Shown here in pieces: positions 15,255-23,017 of a stretch of 49,614 nucleotides of DNA. The notes beneath the pieces were generated by a model. That model saw only the letters and a program-made list of their open reading frames with translations, ran no database searches and was not told where the DNA came from. The first letter of the stretch is position 1. Each line of letters starts with the position of its first letter. Source of the DNA: Clostridiales bacterium (GTDB taxonomy: Bacteria; Bacillota; Clostridia; Christensenellales; CAG-138); assembly GCA_024698505.1 (NCBI GenBank), contig JAILRE010000063.1, positions 1 through 49,614 of the forward strand, written 5' to 3'. The position numbers were made by a program, and so were the translations under genes.

Positions 15255-15353
15255 AAATACATATAGCGTTTTAGAAAAAACTGTGGTACAATATATGGGC
15301 CGAATAATTGAAAGGAATATCCGCCCGTCTATCCGCGGCGGATCCGCCGAAAA

Positions 15354-15818
15354 ATGAGATGCAGATATTGCCAGTGTACCGACAGTAAGGTCGTCGATTC
15401 CAGGCCCACCGAGGACGGAACGGCCATCAGGCGCCGCCGCGAGTGCACCAACTGCGGCCGCAGGTTCACCACCTATGAGAAGATCGAGGAGATGCCCATT
15501 ATCGTCGTAAAGCGCGACGGGACAAGGGAGCCCTTCGACAGCAGCAAGATTTTGAGGGGCGTCCGCAAATCCTGCGAAAAGAGGCCCGTCTCCGCCGCCG
15601 CAATGGACGAGCTGGTAGAGGAGGTCGTCAGGGAGATCAACAACACCCTCGAGCAGGAGGTCACCACCATCAAGATAGGCGAGCTCGTAATGAAGAAGCT
15701 CAAGGATCTCGACGAGGTGGCGTACGTCAGGTTCGCCTCCGTTTACCGCGACTTCAAGGACAGCAACACCTTCTTTGAGGAGCTCAAGAAGCTGCTCGGT
15801 GAACAGAATGCCCAATAA
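15354..15818 (+). CDS. nrdR: Transcriptional repressor NrdR
   Basis: NrdR senses ATP/dATP and represses ribonucleotide reductase genes. The 154-residue protein has the N-terminal zinc ribbon MRCRYCQCTDSKVVDSRPTE with the later CTNCGRRFTTYE, followed by the ATP-cone domain (PIIVVKRDGTREPFDSSKI). Length is typical. About 60 bases upstream lies an extended -10 element TGGTACAAT (15284-15292), and ACAATATATGGG at 15288-15299 matches the NrdR-box consensus at about 10 of 12 places, so autoregulation is possible; the second box usually expected is not convincing. The gene overlaps pgeF by 11 bases. Confidence 0.96.
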   Translation: MRCRYCQCTDSKVVDSRPTEDGTAIRRRRECTNCGRRFTTYEKIEEMPIIVVKRDGTREPFDSSKILRGVRKSCEKRPVSAAAMDELVEEVVREINNTLEQEVTTIKIGELVMKKLKDLDEVAYVRFASVYRDFKDSNTFFEELKKLLGEQNAQ

Positions 15819-16662
15819 CGCGAAGTTCCTGCTTGAGAATACGAAGAACGATCCCGTTTACGTCGAAAGCAGCGGGGTGGGCGTCATAAGGTCCGAAAGG
15901 CTCATGAACGAGCCGGGGATCACCCACGGCTTCACGACGCGAAGGGGAGGCGTCAGCAAGCCTCCGTTCGACAGCCTCAACCTCGGGACGAGCCGCGACG
16001 AGCCCATGTGGAACATCCGCGCGAACTACCGCGTGCTTGCGGGCGCGTACGGCCTTTCGTATGAGGAGATGGCGCTCGTCAGGCATGAGCACGGGGACAA
16101 GATACTCAAGCTCGACAAAAGCTTTTGCGGCAGGGGCATCTACCGCGAACCGCTCGATTTTTCGGACGGCCTCGTTACGAACGATCCCGGCGTGACGCTC
16201 ATGACCTGCCATGCGGACTGCAGCGCGTTCTTCATTTACGACAGGGCGACAAGGTCTATTGGCCTTGCGCACGCGGGGTGGAAGGGCATGTATAAGCGCA
16301 TCGGGCAGAGGCTCGCGGAAAGGCTTCAGGCCGAGTACGGCGCGGATCCCGCCGATATGGTCGCCGCCGTAGGCCCCTGCATCTGCGAAAACTGCTTTGA
16401 GGTGGAGCTTGAGCTTGCCCAAAGCTTTGCCCGCGAATTCGACTGTCCCGATATCTACAGGGAGGGAACGGGCGAAAAGGCCGATAAGGGCTACGTTGCC
16501 CTGCAGGCCGCCGCAGTGATCCAGCTTATGGACGCAGGCATACCTCGGGATAACATATCGCTCATGCGCCTCTGCACCATGGAGGAGAAGGAGCTCTTCT
16601 ATTCCTACCGCAGGGACGGCAAAAACACGGGCTCCATGGCCGCTTTCCTGAAGCTCGTATAA
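15808..16662 (+). CDS. pgeF: Peptidoglycan editing factor PgeF (YfiH/laccase-domain family)
   Basis: The 284-residue product belongs to the YfiH/DUF152 family, which removes mis-incorporated residues from peptidoglycan precursors and has been reported as a purine-nucleoside processing enzyme. The metal-binding triad is visible in HEHGD, TCHADCSAFF and LAHAGWKG. The family's GPCI motif (AVGPCICENCFEVE) and the C-terminal FYSYRRDGKNTG are intact. The start at 15808 is chosen because it gives the normal N-terminal length and overlaps the nrdR end by 11 bases; an upstream start at 15775 would add an unrelated Ser-rich stretch. Confidence 0.9.
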   Translation: MPNNAKFLLENTKNDPVYVESSGVGVIRSERLMNEPGITHGFTTRRGGVSKPPFDSLNLGTSRDEPMWNIRANYRVLAGAYGLSYEEMALVRHEHGDKILKLDKSFCGRGIYREPLDFSDGLVTNDPGVTLMTCHADCSAFFIYDRATRSIGLAHAGWKGMYKRIGQRLAERLQAEYGADPADMVAAVGPCICENCFEVELELAQSFAREFDCPDIYREGTGEKADKGYVALQAAAVIQLMDAGIPRDNISLMRLCTMEEKELFYSYRRDGKNTGSMAAFLKLV

Positions 16663-16681
16663 AAAATAATAAAATCATTCG

Positions 16682-16724
16682 CCCCGGAGAATACTTGTTT
16701 TGAGTATCTTTCCGGGGTGTTTTT
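16682..16724 (+). terminator. Long hairpin terminator after pgeF
   Basis: CCCCGGA and ATACT pair with AGTAT and TCCGGGG in one long imperfect stem, followed by TGTTTTTA. The next gene's ATG lies directly behind it at 16725, so the only Shine-Dalgarno-like sequence for that gene (GGGGTG) is the 3' arm of this hairpin. Confidence 0.7.
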
Positions 16725-17300
16725 ATGCGCATTAGTTTGATGCTGACCGCAGTATCCGCCCTGCTGACAGCGGGCGGAGTGCTTGATGGAACGAGAAGGA
16801 GAATGGGGATAACGAAGGGAAAAGCCCTGTTCTTTTTGCTGTGCGCTGCCGCGCTTTCCTCCTTCGAGGCGGAGTCCGAATGGGGAGGAATATTCCCTGC
16901 CTGCGTGCTGATCCCCGCATGGGTATTCGGGCACACGCTCGCCCGCAGCGAAAGGCCGGGAGCGGTCGTTCTGTCATTGCCCTTATCCGCGCTGGCGGGC
17001 CTGCTGCTTTATCCTCTGGCTAACTCAACGGGGGAATGGGCTATATTCGCCGCGGGCGCAGTTTCGGGAGCGGTTTCGTTTGCCATTGGCATGGGCGCTG
17101 GCCTGCCGACGGCGGCGCTTTTGCCGGTATTCCTGCACGCGTCAGCCTACGTATCGGATCTCATCTCCTTCGGATGGGGCGGTCTGGAGCTTGCGGAAAA
17201 CTGCCTTTCGATGCAGCTCGCGGGGCTTATGCTTTCGGTATTTGCCGTTTGGGCGAGAAGTACGGTTCGGACGAACGTACGAATATTGTCGGCCGAGTGA
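16725..17300 (+). CDS. Hypothetical polytopic membrane protein upstream of spoIIIA
   Basis: The 191-residue product has about six hydrophobic helices, for example LFFLLCAAALSSFEA, IFPACVLIPAWVFGHTLA, VVLSLPLSALAGLLLYPLA, IFAAGAVSGAVSFAIGMGAG and LAGLMLSVFAVWA. I do not recognise the family. It lies about 80 bases before spoIIIAA in the same direction and may be part of the sporulation locus. Its ribosome-binding site (GGGGTG) is inside the pgeF terminator hairpin, so translation may depend on transcripts that begin within or after that stem. Confidence 0.65.
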   Translation: MRISLMLTAVSALLTAGGVLDGTRRRMGITKGKALFFLLCAAALSSFEAESEWGGIFPACVLIPAWVFGHTLARSERPGAVVLSLPLSALAGLLLYPLANSTGEWAIFAAGAVSGAVSFAIGMGAGLPTAALLPVFLHASAYVSDLISFGWGGLELAENCLSMQLAGLMLSVFAVWARSTVRTNVRILSAE

Positions 17301-17325
17301 CCGACAACCCTTTTACAACGATTCA

Positions 17326-17354
17326 TCATATCATTTCAATGCCCGTCATAGTAT
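17326..17354 (+). promoter_or_regulatory. Candidate SigE promoter of the spoIIIA operon
   Basis: TCATATC followed by CATAGTAT gives the SigE-type pattern ATA-N17-ATA, and the -10 box matches CATACAAT at 6 of 8 positions. It lies about 29 bases before the spoIIIAA start codon. The spoIIIA operon is SigE-dependent in Bacillus subtilis; the assignment here is by pattern only. Confidence 0.4.
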
Positions 17355-17382
17355 TTATCAGAATACGGTTCGAGGACGGCGC

Positions 17383-18282
17383 ATGTTGGATAATTCCTGT
17401 AAAAACCTTATAAAAACTGTGCTCTCGGTTTTGCCTTCGGGCATTTCCGAGGCCTTTCTCGAAGGCGGCGCGCAGAACGCGGAGGAGCTGAGACTCCGGG
17501 TCGGCAGACCTTTGCAGATAATCTTCCCGTTCGGCGAAAGGCTGATAGAGGATACGTCGTTCACCTCGGAAGAGGCGGGGGAACTGCTCGAAAAGCTCTG
17601 CCGCCATTCCGTCTATTCGAGGCGCGAGGAGCTCATAAACGGCTTCGTCGCCTTCGAGGGCGGCGCGAGGATAGGCGTCTGCGGCAGGCCTGTCATAGAA
17701 AACGGAGCCGTTAAGAGCATGACGGAGATATCCGGCTTCAATATCAGGTTCACCTGCGAGGCAAGGGGCTGCGCCGAACCCGTAATGGGCTTTGTTTCCG
17801 AGCAGGGAAGGCCCGTTTCGGCGCTCGTCGTTTCGCCTCCGGGCGGGGGTAAAACGACTCTTCTTCGGGATATGGCGAGATGCTTTTCATACGGGATCGG
17901 CACGGCGCCAGTCAAGGTGGCTATAGCGGATGAAAGGGGCGAGCTCGCCGGGCTGTCCGCTGGTTTGCCCTCGTTCGATATAGGCCCGCGCACTGACGTA
18001 ATGGACCGTATGCCCAAGGCCGCAGCCATGCGCCTTCTCGTCAGGACTATGAGCCCGGACGTCATGATTACGGACGAGATCGGCGGCATGGAGGACGCCG
18101 CGGCAGTCGCGGAGGCTTCAAGATGCGGGACAGCCGTGATCGCGAGCGCGCACGCCTCGACGGCTGACGATATCCTCATGCGTCCTTCTTTGAAAAACGT
18201 AGTTGAAACGGGCGCTTTCGGGAGGATACTCCTTCTGAAAAGGACGGGGAGCAAGCTGCATATCTCCCCGCTGAAGATATGA
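17383..18282 (+). CDS. spoIIIAA: Stage III sporulation protein AA, ATPase
   Basis: SpoIIIAA is the secretion-type ATPase on the mother-cell side of the SpoIIIA-SpoIIQ channel that joins mother cell and forespore. The 299-residue product has Walker A SPPGGGKTT (residues 151-159), a DERGELAG segment, the Walker B-like DVMITDEIGG, and the family N-terminal region. The ATG at 17383 is preferred because GAGGA precedes it by seven bases and the length then fits the family. Its stop overlaps spoIIIAB by four bases (ATGA). Confidence 0.93.
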   Translation: MLDNSCKNLIKTVLSVLPSGISEAFLEGGAQNAEELRLRVGRPLQIIFPFGERLIEDTSFTSEEAGELLEKLCRHSVYSRREELINGFVAFEGGARIGVCGRPVIENGAVKSMTEISGFNIRFTCEARGCAEPVMGFVSEQGRPVSALVVSPPGGGKTTLLRDMARCFSYGIGTAPVKVAIADERGELAGLSAGLPSFDIGPRTDVMDRMPKAAAMRLLVRTMSPDVMITDEIGGMEDAAAVAEASRCGTAVIASAHASTADDILMRPSLKNVVETGAFGRILLLKRTGSKLHISPLKI

Positions 18283-18776
18283 GCGCGGCAAGGCTTTTCG
18301 CGGGGGTGGTCGTCATCGCCGCCTGCGCGCTTTTCGGTTCGGTAAGGAACGCCGAAGCGCTCCGCCGCCTTAAAACCGCAGAGGGGTTAAGAAGTGATAT
18401 CAGCGAGGCGGAGCATCTGCTGACGGGCGGCAGGAAGGATCTTTTTGCCATTTGCGAAACGCTCTCCTTCCGCGGCGCGTGCGCGGATCTCTGGCGGGAT
18501 ATCTCGAACGAAATGCAAAACGGATCTGGCTTTTATACGGCGTTTTCCAAAGCCCGCAAGCCCGACTGCGGAAGGGAGGCCGCCGCGGAGCTTGAAAGGC
18601 TCGCGGCACTTCTCGGAAAGGGGGACGCCGCCGCAGAATCGGAAAGGCTGAGAGATGCCGCGAAAAGACTCGGCGCGATAGTGGAGAACATGCAAAAAAA
18701 CAGAGCCGAAAAGTGCAGGCTGACGAGTTCTTTATCCCTGCTCCTCGGTCTCTGCCTCGCGCTGCTGCTCATCTGA
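18279..18776 (+). CDS. spoIIIAB: Stage III sporulation protein AB
   Basis: The 165-residue protein has an N-terminal membrane helix (residues 3-20), a helical middle with ICETLSFRGACADLWRDISN and LAALLGKGDAAAESERL, and a C-terminal hydrophobic helix (SSLSLLLGLCLALLLI). This is the layout of SpoIIIAB, which resembles a GspF/type II secretion platform protein and pairs with SpoIIIAA. Overlapping start with spoIIIAA and the following spoIIIAC confirm the assignment. Confidence 0.88.
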   Translation: MSAARLFAGVVVIAACALFGSVRNAEALRRLKTAEGLRSDISEAEHLLTGGRKDLFAICETLSFRGACADLWRDISNEMQNGSGFYTAFSKARKPDCGREAAAELERLAALLGKGDAAAESERLRDAAKRLGAIVENMQKNRAEKCRLTSSLSLLLGLCLALLLI

Positions 18777-18783
18777 GGTGCGA

Positions 18784-18981
18784 ATGGGAATCGAAGTTGT
18801 TTTACGGATAGCGGGAATAGGTATACTCGTCGCGGTCGCGTGCCAGCTCCTCAAGCAGACGGGGCGGGACGACATCGCCATGCTGACCGCCGTTGCGGGG
18901 CTGATAATAGTTCTGACGATGGTGATAAGCCTCATCGGGAGCCTTTTCGACAACGTCAGAAGCGTTTTCGATCTCTACTGA
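18784..18981 (+). CDS. spoIIIAC: Stage III sporulation protein AC
   Basis: A 65-residue membrane protein of two helices (VLRIAGIGILVAVACQLL and MLTAVAGLIIVLTMVISLIG) with the family's KQTGRDD turn. The ATG at 18784 has GAGGTG just upstream; a GTG two codons earlier is possible. It lies in the expected place between spoIIIAB and spoIIIAD. Confidence 0.92.
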   Translation: MGIEVVLRIAGIGILVAVACQLLKQTGRDDIAMLTAVAGLIIVLTMVISLIGSLFDNVRSVFDLY

Positions 18982-18982
18982 A

Positions 18983-19378
18983 ATGGACGTTTTCAGGGTC
19001 GCGGGAATGGCGATAACCACGGCGGTGCTCGCGCTGACGGTCAAAAGCTTCAAGCCGGAGCTCGGTATGCAGACCGCGCTTGCGGGCGGCGTTTTGATAC
19101 TCGGCGTATGCGCGGCGGAGCTGACCGGCACGGCGAGGACGCTGAGAGAAATGCTCGCGGGAACGGGCGTCGACGGCGGCGTTATTTCGCTCGTATTCAA
19201 GGTGACGGGAATAGCCTTCACGGCGCAGATAGCTTCGGATATCTGCCGAGACGCGGGCGAGAGCGCGCTCGCCTCCAAGGTGCAGATCTGCGGCAGGCTG
19301 ATGATGGTCTCCGCGGCGCTTCCGATGCTGACGGAGCTCGTTTTGTCGGTCACCCGGCTGATAGGAGATTTCCTTTGA
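18983..19378 (+). CDS. spoIIIAD: Stage III sporulation protein AD
   Basis: The 131-residue protein has about four membrane helices, including an AC-like first half (VAGMAITTAVLALTVKSFKP) and the family's FKVTGIAFTAQIASDICRDA motif. It begins one base after the spoIIIAC stop and overlaps the spoIIIAE TTG start by four bases (TTGA). Confidence 0.92.
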   Translation: MDVFRVAGMAITTAVLALTVKSFKPELGMQTALAGGVLILGVCAAELTGTARTLREMLAGTGVDGGVISLVFKVTGIAFTAQIASDICRDAGESALASKVQICGRLMMVSAALPMLTELVLSVTRLIGDFL

Positions 19379-20556
19379 AAAAGCACGCTTTTCGGTTACT
19401 GTCGGCTTCGGTTTTACTGCTGTTGGCTTTTCTTCCGCTCGCGGCGTTTGCCGAGCCTGAGAACGCCGACGACGACGCGGCCGTTGCCGAGGAGATAGCG
19501 AGGCAGACGGAAAAGCTCGATCTTTCCGGATGGGAGGAATACTTCGAAAGCGTGGGCAGGCTCACTAAGAGCGACGCCCACACCATCGCGGAATTCATCG
19601 AGAGCCGCGCAGTGAACGGGGAGGCGGAGGATCCGGGAGGCCTCTTCGGAGCGATACTCGTCCTTTTCAGGGCGGAGCTCAAAAAATCCGTCGGAGCGGC
19701 CGCCGCGCTAACTGCCGCCGCATTGCTCACCGCGCTCTCCGGCATCGTCGGCGACGAGGGGATAAGACCGCTCCTCGGCACGCTGCTTTGCACGGCCGCG
19801 CTCACGCTTTCCGCGGCGGTCCTGGCCTCGCTCTCGAAAACCACCTGGGACGCCGTCGGCGCGGCGGGAAGGTTCGCGGAGAAGGTCACGCCCGTAATGA
19901 GCGCGCTCCTCGTTTCGCTCGGCGCGCCTTCCGCGGCGGGGATATTCAGACCTCTCATGGTGTTTTTAACGGGGACCGTGACTGTGCTCGTCGAAAGGGC
20001 GGTGCTTCCCATTGCGCTTGCCTGCGGAGCCGTCGGCATTGCGGACGCGCTGACCGACGGGAAACAGCTCGGCGAACTGATAAAGACGGGGCAGAAGACC
20101 GTAAAATGGCTCCTCGGGCTGGTGTCGACCTTCTATTTCGGAGTGACCGCCGTGCAGGGGCTGACCGTCTCTGCGAGGGACGGTATCGCCGTGAGGACGG
20201 CGAAATACGCGATAGACAGGCTCGCGCCGCTGACGGGCGGCATTATAGGCGGCACGGCGGACAGCGTCATGGCCTGCGCGCTCCTCCTGAAAAACGGCGT
20301 CGGGGCCGTCGCGGTGCTGATACTGCTTTCGATAATGCTGAGGCCCCTCATAGTCCTTTTGACGGGGATATTCGTATTCCGCGTCTCAGCCGCGCTCTCC
20401 GCGCCGGTCGCCGACCCGAGGGTGCCGAGGCTCTTTTCAAACGCGGCGGACGTGACGGGCGGGCTCTTTGCCTGCGCAGCCGTGACGGGAGCCATGCTGC
20501 TTCTTACTATACTCGTTTTCGTGACCTCCGCGGGGATATGCGCGGGACTTTGGTGA
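19375..20556 (+). CDS. spoIIIAE: Stage III sporulation protein AE
   Basis: SpoIIIAE is the large polytopic membrane subunit of the SpoIIIA channel. A TTG start at 19375 with AGGAGA eight bases upstream gives 393 residues, beginning with a signal peptide (about residues 1-25, ending AAFAEP), a short periplasmic-type domain with EYFESVGRL, and six to eight membrane helices. Conserved pieces include VTPVMSALLVSLGAPSAAG and LAPLTGGIIGGTADS. A longer open frame upstream overlaps spoIIIAD and is not credible. Confidence 0.92.
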   Translation: MKKHAFRLLSASVLLLLAFLPLAAFAEPENADDDAAVAEEIARQTEKLDLSGWEEYFESVGRLTKSDAHTIAEFIESRAVNGEAEDPGGLFGAILVLFRAELKKSVGAAAALTAAALLTALSGIVGDEGIRPLLGTLLCTAALTLSAAVLASLSKTTWDAVGAAGRFAEKVTPVMSALLVSLGAPSAAGIFRPLMVFLTGTVTVLVERAVLPIALACGAVGIADALTDGKQLGELIKTGQKTVKWLLGLVSTFYFGVTAVQGLTVSARDGIAVRTAKYAIDRLAPLTGGIIGGTADSVMACALLLKNGVGAVAVLILLSIMLRPLIVLLTGIFVFRVSAALSAPVADPRVPRLFSNAADVTGGLFACAAVTGAMLLLTILVFVTSAGICAGLW

Positions 20557-20559
20557 TGC

Positions 20560-20727
20560 ATGAGGATACTCGTTGAAAGGATCGTCATCGCGGCGTTCAT
20601 GGCCGCGCTCTCGGAGGCGGCGCTCCCGCAGGGCAGGATGGGCAAATGCGCCAAAAGGATCGTCTCGCTTATTGGAACGATGATGGTGATACCCCCGGTG
20701 ATAGACCTAATTTCGGAGGCATTGTGA
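20560..20727 (+). CDS. spoIIIAF: Truncated SpoIIIAF-like protein (55 aa)
   Basis: The frame starts at ATG 20560 and stops at TGA 20725-20727. The 55 residues (MRILVERIVIAAFMAALSEA at the start) match the N-terminal two-helix part of SpoIIIAF: a first helix, the turn LPQGRMGKCAKRI (family form LPEGKMKKFVKLI), and a second helix ending VIPPVIDLI. SpoIIIAF normally has about 150-200 residues with a soluble ring-building domain, which is absent here. The next gene starts within this stop codon (GTGA), so the truncation is complete and not a sequencing gap. Position between AE and AG confirms the identity. Confidence 0.75.
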   Translation: MRILVERIVIAAFMAALSEAALPQGRMGKCAKRIVSLIGTMMVIPPVIDLISEAL

Positions 20728-21251
20728 AAAAAGAGAGCATATTCGGATCCTTCATAGAAAAACTGCGGGACAACAGGAAACTTGAGATAGCGGTTTACGC
20801 CGCGCTCATATTGACCGCGGCCGTCATATTCGTTCTTTCCGGGGGCATATCCTGTGAGGGAAAGGAGCGCTCTGAAACGCCCGAGGCAGTTGAGATCCAA
20901 CAGCCGCGCGATCCCGAGGAAACGCTCGAGGCAAGGCTCGAACGCATACTCGGCGGCATAAGCGGCGCGGGCAGGGTGCGCGTCATGGTGACGTTCGAGA
21001 CGGAGACGGCCTCAAGCGGAGAAACAGGCGCAGCTTCGGGAGGCTCGTCTTCCTTGACGGGATCGTATCTGTTCCCGTCGCAGGGGACGGCAAGGGAGGA
21101 GACGAGCCGCGCTTCACAGCGGGTTAGGGGAGTGATCGTCGTAGCGGAGGGGGCGGAGGATATTTCAGTAAAGCTCGCTCTGCAGAACGCCGTTATGACG
21201 GTGCTCGGGATCGACCCGAAGGCGATAGGCGTATTCCCCATGGGAAAGTGA
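20724..21251 (+). CDS. spoIIIAG: Stage III sporulation protein AG
   Basis: SpoIIIAG forms a large ring in the space between mother cell and forespore. The GTG at 20724, with GGAGG four bases upstream, gives 175 residues: a short cytoplasmic segment, a membrane helix (about residues 20-42, IAVYAALILTAAVIFVLSGG), then an outer domain with RLERILGGISGAGRVRVMVT and RGVIVVAEGAEDISVKLALQ, the ring-building motif shared with SpoIIIAH. A longer frame from 20646 would lie inside spoIIIAF and is rejected. Confidence 0.92.
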   Translation: MKKESIFGSFIEKLRDNRKLEIAVYAALILTAAVIFVLSGGISCEGKERSETPEAVEIQQPRDPEETLEARLERILGGISGAGRVRVMVTFETETASSGETGAASGGSSSLTGSYLFPSQGTAREETSRASQRVRGVIVVAEGAEDISVKLALQNAVMTVLGIDPKAIGVFPMGK

Positions 21252-21324
21252 GATCGATCTTAAAGGCGTGAAGCCTTGCGATATAACAACTGAAAGGAGA
21301 CCTTTTTAGGCAGGTATCGGACAA

Positions 21325-21849
21325 ATGGAAAAAACAGTCAGGAACAAGCGCTTTATCATACTCCTTGCGGCGGCTGTGCTGCTGCTCGTCGGGGCCGTGA
21401 TACTGAATCTGAAGCTCAACAATGACGCGAAAACCGGTTCCTCCGAAGACGGGGAAGGCGTATCCGACGGCGGTTCCCGCGAGACGATGGTGAACCTCTT
21501 CGGCGACTACTTCAATTCGTTCCGCGACGAGAGGAGCCGCGTGAGGGCGCAGGAGATCGACTATCTGCGCTCGATCATCAACTCCCAAAACACCGACGAC
21601 GAAGCGCTTGAAGACGCGCAGAGCAGGCTTTTGGAGCTCGTCGGAAAGATGGAAAAGGAGTTCGCGATAGAGAGCCGCATAAGGGGCAAGGGCTTCCTCG
21701 ACGCCGCGGCGACCTATCAGGGGGATTCGGTCACCGTGATAGTCGACGGCGAGACGCTTACCGACGAGGAGGTGGCGAGGATACTCGACATAGTGATAAC
21801 CGAAACGGGCCTTCCCGCGTCGAGGATCAAGATATCCACGGGAGGCTGA
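21325..21849 (+). CDS. spoIIIAH: Stage III sporulation protein AH
   Basis: SpoIIIAH is the mother-cell membrane partner of forespore SpoIIQ. The 174-residue product has an N-terminal membrane helix (residues 9-30), a helical stalk (YFNSFRDERSRVRAQEIDYL, NSQNTDDEALEDAQSRLLEL) and the C-terminal ring-building domain with IRGKGFLDAAATYQGDSVTV. About 73 bases separate it from spoIIIAG with no terminator visible. Confidence 0.92.
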   Translation: MEKTVRNKRFIILLAAAVLLLVGAVILNLKLNNDAKTGSSEDGEGVSDGGSRETMVNLFGDYFNSFRDERSRVRAQEIDYLRSIINSQNTDDEALEDAQSRLLELVGKMEKEFAIESRIRGKGFLDAAATYQGDSVTVIVDGETLTDEEVARILDIVITETGLPASRIKISTGG

Positions 21850-21890
21850 AATACCCGAAACGTATATTGAAAGCGGCGCTCAATGAGGCC

Positions 21891-21919
21891 TTTACAAACG
21901 AACGGATATTTGTTATAAT
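21891..21919 (+). promoter_or_regulatory. SigA-type promoter of asp23
   Basis: TTTACA (21891-21896) and a perfect TATAAT (21914-21919) are 17 bases apart, about 30 bases before the asp23 start codon. Confidence 0.75.
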
Positions 21920-21949
21920 AAAGTATCAATATTCAGGAGGATTTCCAAA

Positions 21950-22384
21950 ATGGATCTCGATACCGAAGTAGTAACCGATATCAGCGTCGCGGAAAACGGC
22001 AAGGTCGTTTTCGCTCCCGATGTAATAGCCACTATAGCCGGCCTCGCCGCCTCCGAGGTCGAGGGCGTTTCCGGTCTTTCCGGCAGCGTTATGGAGGGCA
22101 TTTCCGGCATATTCAGCAAGAAGAACATGACCAAGGGCGTCCACGTCGAAGTCGGCCAGGAGGAAGCCGCCGTCGATCTCAGCATCAACGTAAGGTACGG
22201 CTTCCGCATCCAGGAGGTCTGCGCCAACGTCCAGAAGGAGGTCAAGAACGCCATTGAGACCATGACCTCCCTCCGCGTCGTAGAGGTCAACGTGCTCGTC
22301 CAGAGCGTCACCTTCGACGAGCCCGAAAAGCCCGAAAAGAAAAAGGAAAAAGAAAAACCCGAGCTTGAAGCCCGCGTCAAGTAA
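21950..22384 (+). CDS. asp23: Asp23/Gls24 family envelope stress protein
   Basis: The 144-residue protein carries the Asp23 domain (residues 10-120): NGKVVFAPDVIATIAGLAAS, EVEGVSGLSG and the typical VDLSINVRYGFRIQEVCANV with ENVQ-like helices, then a charged Lys/Glu tail. Asp23 proteins are abundant cytoplasmic proteins tied to the membrane by AmaP, which is the next gene. The start has AGGAGG nine bases upstream. In clostridia asp23 commonly precedes nusB, as here. Confidence 0.92.
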   Translation: MDLDTEVVTDISVAENGKVVFAPDVIATIAGLAASEVEGVSGLSGSVMEGISGIFSKKNMTKGVHVEVGQEEAAVDLSINVRYGFRIQEVCANVQKEVKNAIETMTSLRVVEVNVLVQSVTFDEPEKPEKKKEKEKPELEARVK

Positions 22385-22420
22385 GGCTTCGGCCGTATCC
22401 GAAACAGAAAGGGGTCACAA

Positions 22421-22999
22421 ATGAAACCTCGTCTTATCGACAAACTGCTGCTCGGCCTCGTGCTGATCCTGTTCATCGGGATCATGGTCGTTTGCGCGCT
22501 CACCGTAACGGGAGTTATCCCGCAGGAGGACGTTTCCGCCTTCCTCGATACCGTAATGAGCGACGGGATCGGTTACGGCTATCTTCGCATCGGCATAGTC
22601 ATTGTGTGCGCCGTGCTCGCCGTTATCGCGATAAAGCTCCTCTTCACGAGCGGCAAGCCCAAGGAGAAGGAAGCCAGCAACGCGTCGCTGCTCTCCTCCG
22701 ATGAAAACGGCGCGGCTTACATCAGCGCCGCCTCCATCGACAGCATGGCCCAGAAGTACATCAAGTCGAACAGCCGCATCCGCGAGTGCAGCAGCAAGGT
22801 CGGCATCGACGCCGACAGCCGCGTGAATATCAGCCTCAAGGCGATAGTGCTTGCCGATACGAACATCCCCGAGCTCTGCGAAAAGGTTCGCACCGAGCTC
22901 AAGGAATACATCGAGACCTATGCGGGCGTTAAGGTGTCCCAGATAGACTTCATGGTCGTCAACACCTATTCTCCCACGAACGCATCCAGGCTCAACTGA
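22421..22999 (+). CDS. amaP: AmaP, alkaline-shock membrane anchor
   Basis: The 192-residue protein has two membrane helices (about residues 8-30 and 52-74) followed by a cytoplasmic domain with RVNISLKAIVLADTNIPELC and YAGVKVSQIDFMV, as in AmaP/DUF322-type membrane anchors for Asp23. It follows asp23 by 36 bases with AAAGGGG at its start and is followed 18 bases later by nusB. Confidence 0.88.
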   Translation: MKPRLIDKLLLGLVLILFIGIMVVCALTVTGVIPQEDVSAFLDTVMSDGIGYGYLRIGIVIVCAVLAVIAIKLLFTSGKPKEKEASNASLLSSDENGAAYISAASIDSMAQKYIKSNSRIRECSSKVGIDADSRVNISLKAIVLADTNIPELCEKVRTELKEYIETYAGVKVSQIDFMVVNTYSPTNASRLN

Positions 23000-23017
23000 T
23001 AAGGGATCCATCCACCG

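Noticed and set aside
15254-15300. Pair of NrdR boxes upstream of nrdR
   Set aside because: Only one box (15288-15299) fits reasonably; the expected partner about three helical turns upstream matches poorly, so no feature is listed.
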